A stretch of DNA of 64,000 bases, from NCBI RefSeq assembly GCF_900143095.1, contig NZ_FRDA01000007.1, forward strand, positions 187,803-251,802, given 5' to 3'. Under the pieces are notes generated by a model. That model worked only from the letters and a program-made list of their open reading frames with translations. It was not told where the DNA came from and did no database searches. Below are positions 9,749 through 25,066 of this stretch, piece after piece; positions within the stretch are counted from its first letter, which is position 1, and each line of letters starts with the position of its first letter. The translations under genes were made by a program, and so were the position numbers. Origin of the DNA: Pseudomonas asturiensis. GTDB taxonomy: Bacteria; Pseudomonadota; Gammaproteobacteria; Pseudomonadales; Pseudomonadaceae.

Positions 9749-10621
9749 ATGAAAGATCGCTTGTTCATCCTCAGCCAGTACCTGTTGCCGCACCACCTGC
9801 TGTCCCGTCTGGCTGGCCTGATTGCCGAGTGCCGCGTGGCCTGGTTCAAGAATGCCTTCACGGCCTGGTTCGTCCGTCGTTATCAGGTCGACATGTCTCA
9901 GGCACTGGTCGAAGACGTGACGGCCTACGAGCACTTCAACGCCTTCTTCACCCGTGCGCTCAAGCCCGATGCGCGCCCACTGGACACCACGCCTGGCGCA
10001 GTGCTCTCGCCCGCCGACGGTGCCATCAGCCAGCTGGGTTCGATCGATCACGGCCGCATCTTCCAGGCCAAGGGCCACAGCTTCAGCGTACTGGAGCTGC
10101 TGGGCGGCGACCCGAAACTGTCAGCACCGTTCATGGGCGGTGAGTTCGCCACTGTTTATCTGTCGCCCAAGGATTACCATCGCGTTCACATGCCTCTGGC
10201 CGGCACCCTGCGTGAAATGGTCTACGTCCCTGGCCGCATCTTTTCGGTCAACCAGACCACGGCCGAAAACGTGCCGGAACTGTTTGCCCGCAACGAGCGC
10301 GTCGTCTGCCTGTTCGACACCGAACGCGGCCCGATGGCCGTTGTACTGGTCGGCGCAATGATCGTTGCTTCGGTCGAAACAGTCTGGGCCGGACTGGTCA
10401 CGCCGCCCAAGCGCGAACTGAAAACCTTCAGCTACGACGAAGCGGCCCGCGCGCCGATCCACCTCGAAAAAGGTGCCGAAATGGGCCGTTTCAAACTTGG
10501 CTCCACCGCCATCGTGCTGTTCGGACCGAACCAGGTGAAGTGGGCTGAGCAACTAAGTGCTCTTTCCAAGGTCCAGATGGGCCAGGCGATTGCCGTACCG
10601 GTAGAAGCCCCGTCTGCTTAA
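9749..10621 (+). CDS. psd: Phosphatidylserine decarboxylase (proenzyme)
   Basis: Converts phosphatidylserine to phosphatidylethanolamine at the inner membrane using a pyruvoyl cofactor made by self-cleavage. The 290-aa product carries the self-cleavage motif LGST at residues 250-253, with S252 becoming the pyruvoyl group. The start [16 protein letters not shown] was chosen over an upstream in-frame ATG at 9632 that overlaps the rhdA end. It follows rhdA by 61 bp on the same strand and is probably co-transcribed. Confidence 0.96.
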   Translation: MKDRLFILSQYLLPHHLLSRLAGLIAECRVAWFKNAFTAWFVRRYQVDMSQALVEDVTAYEHFNAFFTRALKPDARPLDTTPGAVLSPADGAISQLGSIDHGRIFQAKGHSFSVLELLGGDPKLSAPFMGGEFATVYLSPKDYHRVHMPLAGTLREMVYVPGRIFSVNQTTAENVPELFARNERVVCLFDTERGPMAVVLVGAMIVASVETVWAGLVTPPKRELKTFSYDEAARAPIHLEKGAEMGRFKLGSTAIVLFGPNQVKWAEQLSALSKVQMGQAIAVPVEAPSA

Positions 10622-10799
10622 TGGCCTCAGGCCATAATAGCTGCGTGACGGCATCGATGCTGGTAAAGTCGGGCCATCGGTGAAGTAGGAAACTTCGCAC
10701 TTTCATGGGCGTCAATTCACACTCAATCCGCAAGGGTGTGTGAGGTCGCCCATTCAAAGCCACCGTTCGGGCCAGTGAGTATTGGAGTTCGCCTGTCAC

Positions 10800-12590
10800 A
10801 TGAGTAATTTGAGCCTCCCTCTGTTGTTGCGTGCCCCCACGCCGACACAGTCGAGCCTGTCATTCAGTGAAGCCACACCCCGCGACCTCAAACGCTGGAT
10901 CTCCCGCCTGCCCAAGGCAAACCTCGGCGAAATGGCCCGGCAGCTTTATCAAGGGCTGTCCGAGCTCAACCAGTTGATCACTGCCAGTGACAACCGCCTG
11001 CAAATGCTTGAACTGCTGCGACCGGAAGTTTATTTCGTCTGCAAACACCTTGAACGCCACTTTCTCAATCAGGCCATCGTGCTCGACGAGCGGCCGCGCA
11101 AGGTCGCCAACCTCTGCCAGGCCCTGCAGAATCATCTGGCTACCGGCTACAAGCAGGTTATCCAGCAAGTCGCCCCGACCTACAGCAAGGATCAGAGCGT
11201 GCTGCTCGCCACGGCCTTGCAGCGCGCGCTGCACGGCCTCAACGGACCGTTGATCCGCGCCAATCAATTGTACTGCCCTGTGCAGGACGGGCTCTGGCTG
11301 GAGTTGCATCAGCTCTATCAGATCGCCCGCCAGTTCCAGCTCCACCAGGTGCAGGTTGATGAGCCGGTTGCTCACCACACCAGTACCCTGAGCCCTGAAC
11401 AGACCTACGTGATCGCCCTGATGATGGGCTGCTCACGCTGCAATCAGATGCGTCAGTTGAACATCGGCAAACTCGCGGATGCGCTGGAAGCCTGGAGTGC
11501 GCTGGTCACGCTGCAGGTGCCAGCCGATGAAAGCAGCCTGTTTGCCCTGGATCTCACGTCGGACAAACCGCCGCTTTACAGGACCCTGTTCAGCGACGAG
11601 CAATTGCCCAAGCTGATGGGGATCAGACCCTTGGCGCTGGCTGATTCGATCAATCATTACCTGGCACTGCCGGACGGCCAGCGCACACCGTCAAAGCTGC
11701 TCATTCCGACCGGCATCAACACCGACCTGCTGCAACACCTGGCAGCGGCCTGGGGCGACGTGGCAGAGCGCACGTTCCAGCGCACGGCGGGCCAGGGCAC
11801 ATTGAAGCTATGCATAGGCATGAGCGCCCTCCACTACTACGTGGCGGGCCAGAAACCGTTCAGTGAATTGCTGCAATTGAACAAAGCCAGCATCGTGGCG
11901 GACTTTTCCCTCAAGGTGGTCAACGACAACGAGGAAGATCCCTGGGCTGGCGCCTTCGATACCCATCGCGGCAACACTTCGTCAGTCCTGCTGCCGTATG
12001 AAGAAATTGCATATGAGAAAAGCGACAACGACGCAGACGCCTCGTCCAACGCCCAGAATACGTTCCCCACGTTTGATGTGAATATCGTCAACCATAGCCC
12101 TGGCGGTTACTGCCTGGCGTGGCAAAAGGAGGTGCCTGCGCAACTGCAGGCCGGAGAGCTATTGGGGATTCAGGACGATTCGGGTCAGGGCTGGAGCATC
12201 GCAATCGTGCGCTGGGTCCGGCAGGTTCGCGGCGGCGGCACCCAGATGGGCATCGAGCTGATCGCACCGTTCGCCCAACCCAGCGGCATGCAACTGGTCC
12301 GGGAACAGCAGAGCAGCCAGTACCTGCGCACGCTGATGCTGCCCGAGGTCCGCGCCATGGGCAAACCCGCAACAGTGCTCGCCCCACGCCTGCCCTTTCA
12401 GGACGGCAGCAAGGTCATGATCAATCTCAATGGCGAAGAGCGACGCGCCACACTGAGCAATCGCCAGATCAGCAGCACCAGCTACAACCAGTTCGAGTAC
12501 CAGGTCTACGACGCACCCAAGGTCGCCGAAAGCGAAAAGCCCGGGCCGAGGCCAGGGCAGGAATTCGATTCGTTGTGGGGCACGCTGTAA
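10800..12590 (+). CDS. Conserved protein with C-terminal degenerate PilZ-like region
   Basis: 596-aa cytosolic protein found in this position (between psd and serB) in pseudomonads; no experimental function is known to me. The N-terminal ~400 residues are helical, Leu/Gln-rich and without a recognised motif. From about residue 422 the sequence VNIVNHSPGGYCLAWQ resembles the D/NxSxxG signature of PilZ domains and is followed by a beta-rich stretch ending GTQMGIELIAP. The upstream RxxxR c-di-GMP-binding motif is not seen, so nucleotide binding is doubtful. The start at 10800 (MSNLSLPLLLRAPTP) was preferred to 10782. Confidence 0.6.
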   Translation: MSNLSLPLLLRAPTPTQSSLSFSEATPRDLKRWISRLPKANLGEMARQLYQGLSELNQLITASDNRLQMLELLRPEVYFVCKHLERHFLNQAIVLDERPRKVANLCQALQNHLATGYKQVIQQVAPTYSKDQSVLLATALQRALHGLNGPLIRANQLYCPVQDGLWLELHQLYQIARQFQLHQVQVDEPVAHHTSTLSPEQTYVIALMMGCSRCNQMRQLNIGKLADALEAWSALVTLQVPADESSLFALDLTSDKPPLYRTLFSDEQLPKLMGIRPLALADSINHYLALPDGQRTPSKLLIPTGINTDLLQHLAAAWGDVAERTFQRTAGQGTLKLCIGMSALHYYVAGQKPFSELLQLNKASIVADFSLKVVNDNEEDPWAGAFDTHRGNTSSVLLPYEEIAYEKSDNDADASSNAQNTFPTFDVNIVNHSPGGYCLAWQKEVPAQLQAGELLGIQDDSGQGWSIAIVRWVRQVRGGGTQMGIELIAPFAQPSGMQLVREQQSSQYLRTLMLPEVRAMGKPATVLAPRLPFQDGSKVMINLNGEERRATLSNRQISSTSYNQFEYQVYDAPKVAESEKPGPRPGQEFDSLWGTL

Positions 12591-12632
12591 CCGCCGCACA
12601 CATTCACATGAGTGCAGCAGCTACGGGAGGAT

Positions 12633-13847
12633 TCAGCCCCTGGCTTCGCGGTCGCGGAAACCCAGCAGATACAGAACACCATCCAGACCCAGCGTCGAGA
12701 TTGCCTGTTTGGCCGACTGCTTGACCAGTGGCTTGGCGCGGAACGCCACGCCCAGCCCGGCAATTGCCAGCATCGGCAGGTCATTGGCCCCATCCCCGAC
12801 GGCAATGGTCTGCTCAAGGCTCAACCCTTCCTTGTGCGCCAGCTCACGCAGCAGGTCGGCCTTGCGTTGCGCATCGACGATAGGCTCGACGGCGACGCCT
12901 GTGACCTTGCCATCCACCACTTCCAGTTCGTTGGCGAACACATAGTCGATACCCAGCTTCGCCTGTAGCTGCTTCGCAAAGTAGGTAAAACCGCCCGACA
13001 GAATCGCGGTCTTGTAACCCAGGCGCTTGAGCTCGGCGAACAGCGTTTCGGCGCCTTCGGTGAGACGCAATGAAGCACCGATCTCATCCAGCACACTGAC
13101 GTCCAGGCCCTTGAGCAAGGCCAGACGTTCCTTGAAGCTGGCACGGAAATCCAGCTCGCCACGCATCGCCCGCTCGGTGATTTCGGACACCTGCTCGCCG
13201 ATGCCGGCCGCCTTGGCCAGCTCGTCGATGACTTCAGCTTCGATCAAGGTCGAATCCATGTCGAACACGGCCAGCCTGCGATTGCGCCGGAACAGCGAAT
13301 CCTGCTGAAACGCAATGTCGACGTTCAGGTCCTGTGCCACGCTGAGAAATTCGGCCTGCATGGCTTTCAGGTCGGCGGGCTCGCCGCGCACGGAAAACTC
13401 GATGCAGCCCTTGCCCTTGTCAGCAGGCGTATCGAGGGGCATGCGCCCGGAAAGGCGGTCGATCTGATCGATATTCAGACCGTACTTGGCCGTAATGGCG
13501 CTGACGCACTGCAACTGCTCGGCCGTCACCTTGCGGGTCAGCAGCGTCACGATATGACGTGCCTTGCCCTGGCCTTCGACCCAGTGCTGATAATCCTCTT
13601 CGGACACCGCCGTGAAGCGCACCTGTTGATCCAGCTTGTAGGCGGTGAACAGGATGTCCTTGAGCACAGAAGAGCCTTGCCCGGTTCCCGGAATTTCAAC
13701 CAGGATGCCGAACGACAGGGTGTCATGGATCACGGCCTGACCAATATCGAGAATGTTCACGCCACCCTGGGCGAGGACGCCGGTGATGGCCGCAGTGAGA
13801 CCGGGACGGTCTACACCGGTGATGTTAATCAGGACGATTTCGCGCAA
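12633..13847 (-). CDS. serB: Phosphoserine phosphatase SerB
   Basis: Last step of serine synthesis: hydrolyses O-phospho-L-serine. It is a 404-aa HAD-superfamily enzyme with an N-terminal extension. Residues 1-80 start REIVLINITGVDRPGLTAAI, a typical ACT regulatory fold, and a second ACT-like part runs to about 185. The HAD core follows: DMDST (D196 nucleophile, D198 acid/base), the serine of ILSGGFTYF, the lysine region KPLVKQ and the metal-binding GDGANDLPML. Divergent from the AhpA-type gene with 130 bp between them, matching the serB-smp neighbourhood of E. coli. Confidence 0.96.
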   Translation of the reverse strand: MREIVLINITGVDRPGLTAAITGVLAQGGVNILDIGQAVIHDTLSFGILVEIPGTGQGSSVLKDILFTAYKLDQQVRFTAVSEEDYQHWVEGQGKARHIVTLLTRKVTAEQLQCVSAITAKYGLNIDQIDRLSGRMPLDTPADKGKGCIEFSVRGEPADLKAMQAEFLSVAQDLNVDIAFQQDSLFRRNRRLAVFDMDSTLIEAEVIDELAKAAGIGEQVSEITERAMRGELDFRASFKERLALLKGLDVSVLDEIGASLRLTEGAETLFAELKRLGYKTAILSGGFTYFAKQLQAKLGIDYVFANELEVVDGKVTGVAVEPIVDAQRKADLLRELAHKEGLSLEQTIAVGDGANDLPMLAIAGLGVAFRAKPLVKQSAKQAISTLGLDGVLYLLGFRDREARG

Positions 13848-13977
13848 GGCGCACCCCCGCAGTGGAAAAAAACCGCATTCTAACCACTTTCAGTGACCAC
13901 CGGGCACCGGCAGCGCTTTGCCGCTACAAGGTCGGTCGTTATACTGCGCGGCAACTTCACCGAAAGAGCCGTGCTCT

Positions 13978-15531
13978 GTGAACCGGCCCACGCCCGTTAA
14001 AACCGATAATTTCTTCCTGCTCATCTTTCGTGCCCTGCGTCATCGCCGTGTACCGATCGCTTTGCGCATTGCCAGCCATAACGTGATCCTGGTCGCGTTG
14101 GCGTTGGTGATCTACGCCGGTGTCATGGGCCTGCAGTTCAAGCAGGCCATGCATGAACAGGCTGACGCACTGGGGCAGGCCCTGACGACCCAGACCGCCA
14201 CCTCGGCCACCGAGCTGTTGGTGTCCAACGACATCCTCAGTCTGAACGTGCTGCTGGGCAATCTGGTCAAGAACCCGCTGGTGGCGCACGCCGCTATCTA
14301 CAGCGTGGATAACCGCATTCTTGCCGAAGCGGGTCAGCGCCCGAAAAACGGGCTGCTGGGCGAAGCTCAGGGCTTGTATGAAATCAAGATCACGTTCCAG
14401 GACGTGATGGCGGGCCATCTGCGCATCAGCCTCGACATGTCGCAGTTTCAGCAGCCGATGACCATCAGCCTGCAGAGCATGGGCATATTGGCGGGTATCC
14501 TGTTGGCACTGGCGCTGGCCCTGAGCCTGCGCCTGGGTCGCCATATTTCCACGCCGTTGATGCAGATGCGTATCTGGCTGCGCGACATCGACCCGTACAC
14601 GCCTGCAACCGATCGCCAGGATGAAATCGGCGATCTGGCGCGTCAACTGCGCACCTCCTTCGCCCCGCCCGTCCCGGAACCCGAGCCGGTGCCGGAGCCT
14701 GAGTACGAAGAAGACGAAGGCGACGACCCCTACCTTGAGCCGGACGAAAAACCGGGCCCGTCCTTCTCTGCACGAGACACCGCGCCTGTGGCCAAGCCTC
14801 GGCTGCCTGCACCGCCGGTGCAGCGTCGTATCGTGGCCGAGGAAGATGAAGACGACGACGGTGATGATCCCTTCGCCGAGCTGCGCGATACGTCCGAGCA
14901 TACGGGCTCAGCGCCGGTGGCTCGTCCTGTCGTGGCACCGGTGGTCTCCAGCGAGCCGCAGCACAGCGCTGTTCTGGCTGTGCAACTGGGTGCGCAGGAT
15001 CAGTTGCGTCGCCTGCCCCGGGCCCGACTCACCGAATTGCTGCAGCGCTACCGTGACTGCCTTGATCAGGCGGCCTCTCTCTACGAGAGTGAACTGCATA
15101 CCCTGAACGACGGCAGCACCCTGATGCTGTTCCACAGCCAGGAAAGCGGCGACGACTACCTCACCAACGCGATTTGCTGCGGCGAGCTGTTGCGCGCACT
15201 GAGCCACGCCCTGCAGATCGAAGTGGCAGACAGCGGCATCACCTTGCAGCTGCAACTGGGCCTGACGCTGGGCGAGGACCTCGGGGGCCTGAGTCAAATC
15301 GATTTGCTGCTGACCGAAACCGCTCAGGATGCACTGGCGCTGTCGCAACACAGCCGCAACCTGCTGCTGGTGGAGCGCAAGATCAACGACGACGCGCTCA
15401 TCCGCCAACGCGCGCGCATACGCCCGATCGCCAGCCCCGAAGGCGCGTGCTGCGTCGAACGCCTGATGGAACCCTACCCGTCCATGCTGGAACGCCAACT
15501 GGCGCGCATGCACGAGACGAACAAGGCCTGA
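13978..15531 (+). CDS. AhpA/Smp (YtjB) family membrane protein
   Basis: 517-aa inner-membrane protein related to E. coli Smp/YtjB, which is also next to serB. Two membrane segments (about residues 30-50, NVILVALALVIYAGVMG, and 160-185, GILAGILLALALALSL) flank a ~110-residue periplasmic domain. A HAMP-like linker follows. Then comes an acidic, proline-rich low-complexity stretch (PEPEPVPEPEYEEDEGDDP, EEDEDDDGDDP) and a C-terminal globular part resembling a cyclase-type fold. The start is a GTG (VNRPTPVKTD) preceded by GAAAGAG; the upstream ATG at 13918 gives an implausible leader. The function is not established. Confidence 0.72.
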   Translation: MNRPTPVKTDNFFLLIFRALRHRRVPIALRIASHNVILVALALVIYAGVMGLQFKQAMHEQADALGQALTTQTATSATELLVSNDILSLNVLLGNLVKNPLVAHAAIYSVDNRILAEAGQRPKNGLLGEAQGLYEIKITFQDVMAGHLRISLDMSQFQQPMTISLQSMGILAGILLALALALSLRLGRHISTPLMQMRIWLRDIDPYTPATDRQDEIGDLARQLRTSFAPPVPEPEPVPEPEYEEDEGDDPYLEPDEKPGPSFSARDTAPVAKPRLPAPPVQRRIVAEEDEDDDGDDPFAELRDTSEHTGSAPVARPVVAPVVSSEPQHSAVLAVQLGAQDQLRRLPRARLTELLQRYRDCLDQAASLYESELHTLNDGSTLMLFHSQESGDDYLTNAICCGELLRALSHALQIEVADSGITLQLQLGLTLGEDLGGLSQIDLLLTETAQDALALSQHSRNLLLVERKINDDALIRQRARIRPIASPEGACCVERLMEPYPSMLERQLARMHETNKA

Positions 15532-15542
15532 CGCCAGACCGC

Positions 15543-15625
15543 GGAAGGCAGCTTGCCAGCGATGGCGTCAGTCCAGCAGATTCTATTGGCAGACCAGACA
15601 TCGCATCGCCGGCAAGCCGCCTTCC
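15543..15625. repeat. REPIN-like inverted pair
   Basis: Left arm GGAAGGCAGCTTGCCAGCGATG (15543-15564) and right arm 15604-15625 are inverted copies differing at about three positions and separated by 39 bp. Each arm also has internal dyad symmetry (GGCAGCTTGCC). This is the form of Pseudomonas REP doublets (REPINs). It sits in the 252-bp gap between two convergent genes. Confidence 0.75.
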
Positions 15626-15740
15626 ACAGGGTTGTGAACAGCCACCGTTCATAACTCGCGTCTTGCGCTTTTCGGGATGTGGGCATGCGCCGTGACGCAC
15701 TGGGTCACGTCGAACGCTGACCGGCCTCGGAATAACACCC

Positions 15741-15774
15741 AACAAAAAGCCCGCATCGCTGCGGGCTTTTTGTT
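15741..15774. terminator. Bidirectional intrinsic terminator
   Basis: AACAAAAAGCCCGCA, loop TCGC, TGCGGGCTTTTTGTT: a perfect 15-bp stem with A- and T-tracts. It lies between the converging AhpA-type gene and the PqiC-like lipoprotein gene and can terminate both. Confidence 0.92.
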
Positions 15775-15783
15775 ATCTGAGCG

Positions 15784-16482
15784 TTAGAAGCGAAACACTT
15801 CCAGATCAGTGCGGATCGGCGAAGCCATCGGGATACGAGGCTTGTCGGCCTCTTTGGCGCGCGCCACCGGCGCTTTTTTCGGCTCATCAACCGGCTGCCA
15901 CGAGATCGGCTTGATGGCGGTACTGACCTGATCAGCCAGGCGTTGCAGCAGCATGCCCTGCGCCTTGACCTGATCGGCCGAACTGCCGGCATGGACCTGC
16001 TCAAGGTGTACCAATCGGCTGTCGCGCACGTGCCCTTTGCGGTCCAGCAGACGCCATTGCGCGTCCAGAACAGCGGGTTGCCTGGCACCGGAATCAAGAC
16101 GGGTAATTGACAGCACCACCTGAACATCCGGTGAAAAGTTGGCGACTGCCGGTGCCAGCACGACGCGCTGACTATCCAGCTTCCAGGCCAACTGACGCAG
16201 CAGCAACTGATCGATGTCAGATGACAGATTGCCCGCCCAGCGCCCATCGGACGAAGCGGTCAGTGTGCCATCAGGCTGTCGTTGCAAGAGGGTTTCACGT
16301 TGCAGATAGTCGGCCACCGAGACAGGGCCCAGCAATACAGCTAGGCCACTCGCTTGTTTCGGTTGACCTGGCTCGCCGCTGTCGAGTTGATAAAGCGCGG
16401 TCGGCTGGTTCACGCTACAACCGGCCAGACCCAGAACGCCGGTCATCAACAGGACAAGGGGAAGGCGTAGAAAATTCATCAT
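15784..16482 (-). CDS. PqiC/YmbA-type transport auxiliary lipoprotein
   Basis: About 232 aa. The N-terminus MMNFLRLPLVLLMTGVLGLAGC is a lipoprotein signal with lipobox LAGC, followed by SVNQPTALYQLDSGE. The LYxL beginning plus VLLGPVSVADYLQR is typical of the ABC-transport auxiliary lipoprotein family (PqiC). In E. coli this partners the MCE proteins PqiA/PqiB in outer-membrane lipid transport. No pqiAB or mlaD-like gene is nearby, so this is an orphan. The start MMNF at 16482 is preferred; the open frame to 16566 only adds a non-signal leader. Confidence 0.75.
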   Translation of the reverse strand: MMNFLRLPLVLLMTGVLGLAGCSVNQPTALYQLDSGEPGQPKQASGLAVLLGPVSVADYLQRETLLQRQPDGTLTASSDGRWAGNLSSDIDQLLLRQLAWKLDSQRVVLAPAVANFSPDVQVVLSITRLDSGARQPAVLDAQWRLLDRKGHVRDSRLVHLEQVHAGSSADQVKAQGMLLQRLADQVSTAIKPISWQPVDEPKKAPVARAKEADKPRIPMASPIRTDLEVFRF

Positions 16483-16661
16483 CCCATCCAGGTGGCGGCC
16501 CCACGGGAAAGCCACAGTATTAGTACTTTCAGACGGATACAGGCACTGAGCCTGCATTCGCCCCAAGACCCCATATCATCCGTGAATATTCATCATGACT
16601 CCAGCGATTATGCATCGTACTTCGTGGCAAAACGAAGAACACTGGCGCCAGATCAATATTT

Positions 16662-22360
<5,699 letters not shown>

Positions 22361-22427
22361 TTATCAATCGTTCATTAAAGTTCGGGGGTTCAATGTTCTT
22401 TCATCTCTATGACCGCAAGTGGGTCAC

Positions 22428-23045
22428 TTACAGCGCCGACAGATCGATCCCCTGCAACTTGGCTGGGGCAAAACCGGCAAAGCTCAGCAGTGCCGGCAGT
22501 TGCTCGGCAAACCCCTGATAGCTGTGGTCGCCGCCGGGCTGGATGCGCAGTGCGCAGGCGCGGTAAAAAGCTTCGGCGCGGCGGTAATCAAGCGTCTCGT
22601 CGCCGGTCTGCAGCCACACCTGAAACTGCCGCGGATCCTGGGGTGCGGGCACTTCCAGCTCCGCCAGCGCTTCAATGTGGCCTTGCGTCAGCTGCCACTG
22701 CTCGCCGGTGTACAGATTCTGCTGCATACCCAGGAACCCGTCGAACAACTGATGCGGGTTGACAGCCGGGTTGATCAGCACCGCCTTGAGGCCGTGGCGC
22801 TGCGCCAAATGAGTCGCATAGTAGCCCCCGAGCGAGCTGCCGACCAGCAAAGGCCGACCCAGCGCCTCGATGGCTGACTCAAGCTGAACCATGGCCTGAC
22901 GTGGATGATGATGCAGTTCAGGGACTTGCAGTCGTTCGGCAAGACCCAACAATTTCATCAGGGCGAGCAACTGACAGGCCTTTTTCGACCGCGCAGAACT
23001 GTTCAGGCCATGGATGTACAGCAATGAAGGTAATTCGCTGGTCAC
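22428..23045 (-). CDS. YqiA/YcfP-type alpha/beta hydrolase (esterase)
   Basis: 205-aa small serine esterase of the YqiA family. It begins SLLYIHGLNSSARSKK, the nucleophile elbow is VGSSLGGYYATHLA, and the C-terminal histidine is in GGDHSYQGF. E. coli YqiA is likewise next to parE and cpdA, so neighbourhood and motifs agree. It probably hydrolyses short acyl esters; the physiological substrate is unknown. Confidence 0.87.
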   Translation of the reverse strand: MTSELPSLLYIHGLNSSARSKKACQLLALMKLLGLAERLQVPELHHHPRQAMVQLESAIEALGRPLLVGSSLGGYYATHLAQRHGLKAVLINPAVNPHQLFDGFLGMQQNLYTGEQWQLTQGHIEALAELEVPAPQDPRQFQVWLQTGDETLDYRRAEAFYRACALRIQPGGDHSYQGFAEQLPALLSFAGFAPAKLQGIDLSAL

Positions 23046-23133
23046 GCTGCCGCTCCTGAGTGCGATGCAAAGCCGCGTAGTTTACAGGGACTCACGCGAC
23101 AACACCTCACTGGAAACACGTGCGTCCAGTGTT

Positions 23134-23940
23134 TCAGTAACCGGTGCCGCCGTAATCGGCCTCGAAAACCATGCCGACCACTCGGGAAACCCCGGTCTCC
23201 AGCTGCCCGTCATCGTGCAGACGCAACCATCTATAGCCTGGTGCAAGGGTGTCGAGCTTGAAATCGTCACTGCCCGGCGCGAACTGGATGCAGGTCGAGG
23301 GCGAAGCCATCAGACGCACGCCCTGGCGTACCTGGTCGAATTCCTGATGCACATGCCCCCAGAGCACCGCTCGCACGTGAGGAAACCGATCCACAACGCC
23401 GAAAAAAGCATCGGCATTGCGCAACCCGATCGGTGCCATCCATTCGCAGCCGATAGCGACCGGATGGTGATGCAGGCAGACCAGATGATGCCTGTCCGGC
23501 GCTTCACTCAGCGACCGCTCGAGCAGTTGCAACTGTGACTCAGCCAGAAAACCGGGCACCGATCCTGGGACTGAAGAGTCCAGCAACGTCACACGCCACG
23601 CGCCAACATCCAGAACCGGATCCAGAAAACCGGCAGCCTGTGCCACGTGCTCCATCTGCGGCGATTCATCGTGATTGCCGGCAAACCAGCGCGCTGACGC
23701 CTTGATTTTCTGGCTGATGCACTGAAACGCCTCATACGACGCCACACTGCCATCCTGGGAAATATCCCCACTGGCAATCACGGCATCGACCTGCGGCTGT
23801 TCGGCAATCACCCGTTCGACCACCCTTTCCAGGCTGTCACGGGTATTCATGCCCAGCAACGTGCCGTCCGCCTCGGCGAACAGATGACTGTCGGATAGCT
23901 GGACCAGCAAAACTGACGATGAAGGGGCTGCGCTCGGCAA
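23134..23940 (-). CDS. cpdA: 3',5'-cyclic-AMP phosphodiesterase CpdA
   Basis: Metallophosphatase that hydrolyses cAMP and so lowers Vfr/CRP-type signalling. The blocks for two metals are visible: SDSHLF, ASGDISQDGS, AGNHDESP, CLHHHPV and LWGHVHQEF. I chose a TTG start at 23940 (reading LPSAAPSSSVLLVQLSDSHL) because CCAGGAGA lies six bases upstream. The longer open frame to 24129 has a leader that does not look like protein. This gives 268 aa, the family size. It is the last core gene before the accessory block. Confidence 0.92.
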   Translation of the reverse strand: MPSAAPSSSVLLVQLSDSHLFAEADGTLLGMNTRDSLERVVERVIAEQPQVDAVIASGDISQDGSVASYEAFQCISQKIKASARWFAGNHDESPQMEHVAQAAGFLDPVLDVGAWRVTLLDSSVPGSVPGFLAESQLQLLERSLSEAPDRHHLVCLHHHPVAIGCEWMAPIGLRNADAFFGVVDRFPHVRAVLWGHVHQEFDQVRQGVRLMASPSTCIQFAPGSDDFKLDTLAPGYRWLRLHDDGQLETGVSRVVGMVFEADYGGTGY

Positions 23941-24046
23941 GGCCGTCTCCTGGAGAGGATTCAGCGCGATTATGTGACGGCGAGCGGTACGGGTAAACCC
24001 GGAATATGGAGGTGGCAGCGGATCTGGGTCACATTTTCGGTCTAGA

Positions 24047-25066
24047 TCATGGAGCGGGTTGCACGCGCTGATCCCTGAACTGCCCCGGCGTGATGCCGAA
24101 CCAGCGAAGGCAGGCCTTGTGAAAGCCACTGGGCTCGTAAAAGCCTAATGTTGTCGCAATGTGTTGCACGCTGCGCGGGGAATGCAGCAACAGGTTGCGC
24201 GCCAACTCTTGGCGGCATTCATCGCGCAGCGCCGAAAAATTCGTGCCGCCTTTCTCGAGCATGTTCTGCACACGCCTCCTGCTCGTGCCCAACTGAACAG
24301 CCACGCCTTCCAGCGACAAGGAGACACCTCGCGTCATGGACTCGAAGAGCAGCCGGGAAACCTGCGCCGTGTGAGAGTGCTTTAATTGCTCGTAAAGTTG
24401 TGCGTCGGCGTACTCGCAGTGGATCGCTTCCAGCGCGCGATTGGCCGTGATCAGTTTTAAATCCAGCACCTTCGCCGCAAAGGTGAGGGACACGTGAGGC
24501 GAACCAAACACCAGTTGATGTCCAAAACGTTCTTTCAAGCGCACGGTGTTGGCGGGCTCTGGATAAGGAAGTTCTACACGCAGCGGCATAATATTTTCTT
24601 GAGGCACCAGCCAGTGCAACAGCCCCAACAATAACGACGCACAGGCATCTATAAAGCCTCGCGGCACGGGCGCATCAAATATGACCTCCTCGACGCCCGT
24701 GATTTTCAACCCGAGTTCATCGACCTCCAGAACGATGTCCCCTCCACTCATGAGCAGAGGAAAATACTTGGTTAATCGTTCGAGCGCGGTGCCCAGATCA
24801 GGACTGGTGATAATCGGATAGCCACAACCGCCTAGAATACCCACGTGCAAGTGAGCATAAGCATCCAGGCCGAGATCAGGGTTGCCTGTCCTCTCCACTG
24901 CAACATTTATGATCTGGTACGCCAGTGCCAGACTTACTCGATCTTTGTGATACAGATCAAGCTCCGCCGGCCCGGCAAGCTCGTTCAGCAGTGCGTCAAA
25001 ATCAGCACCGGCCTCGCTGATGGCGGTCGCAATCGAACGAAAACCGGACAGCGCAAGGCTATTCAT
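24047..25066 (-). CDS. AraC-family transcriptional regulator (Arabinose_bd-type N-terminus)
   Basis: 339 aa. The N-terminal ~200 residues (ALAYQIINVAVERTGNPDLG, LHVGILGGCGYPIITSPDLG) match the sensor domain of the OruR/ArgR-like AraC subgroup. The C-terminal ~100 residues hold the double helix-turn-helix: VAVQLGTSRRRVQNMLEKGG and HIATTLGFYEPSGFHKACLRWFGITPGQFR. The target genes are unknown. The nearest candidates are its own upstream region and the DUF gene and chemoreceptor gene on the plus strand. It lies at the left border of the accessory block. Confidence 0.87.
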   Translation of the reverse strand: MNSLALSGFRSIATAISEAGADFDALLNELAGPAELDLYHKDRVSLALAYQIINVAVERTGNPDLGLDAYAHLHVGILGGCGYPIITSPDLGTALERLTKYFPLLMSGGDIVLEVDELGLKITGVEEVIFDAPVPRGFIDACASLLLGLLHWLVPQENIMPLRVELPYPEPANTVRLKERFGHQLVFGSPHVSLTFAAKVLDLKLITANRALEAIHCEYADAQLYEQLKHSHTAQVSRLLFESMTRGVSLSLEGVAVQLGTSRRRVQNMLEKGGTNFSALRDECRQELARNLLLHSPRSVQHIATTLGFYEPSGFHKACLRWFGITPGQFRDQRVQPAP

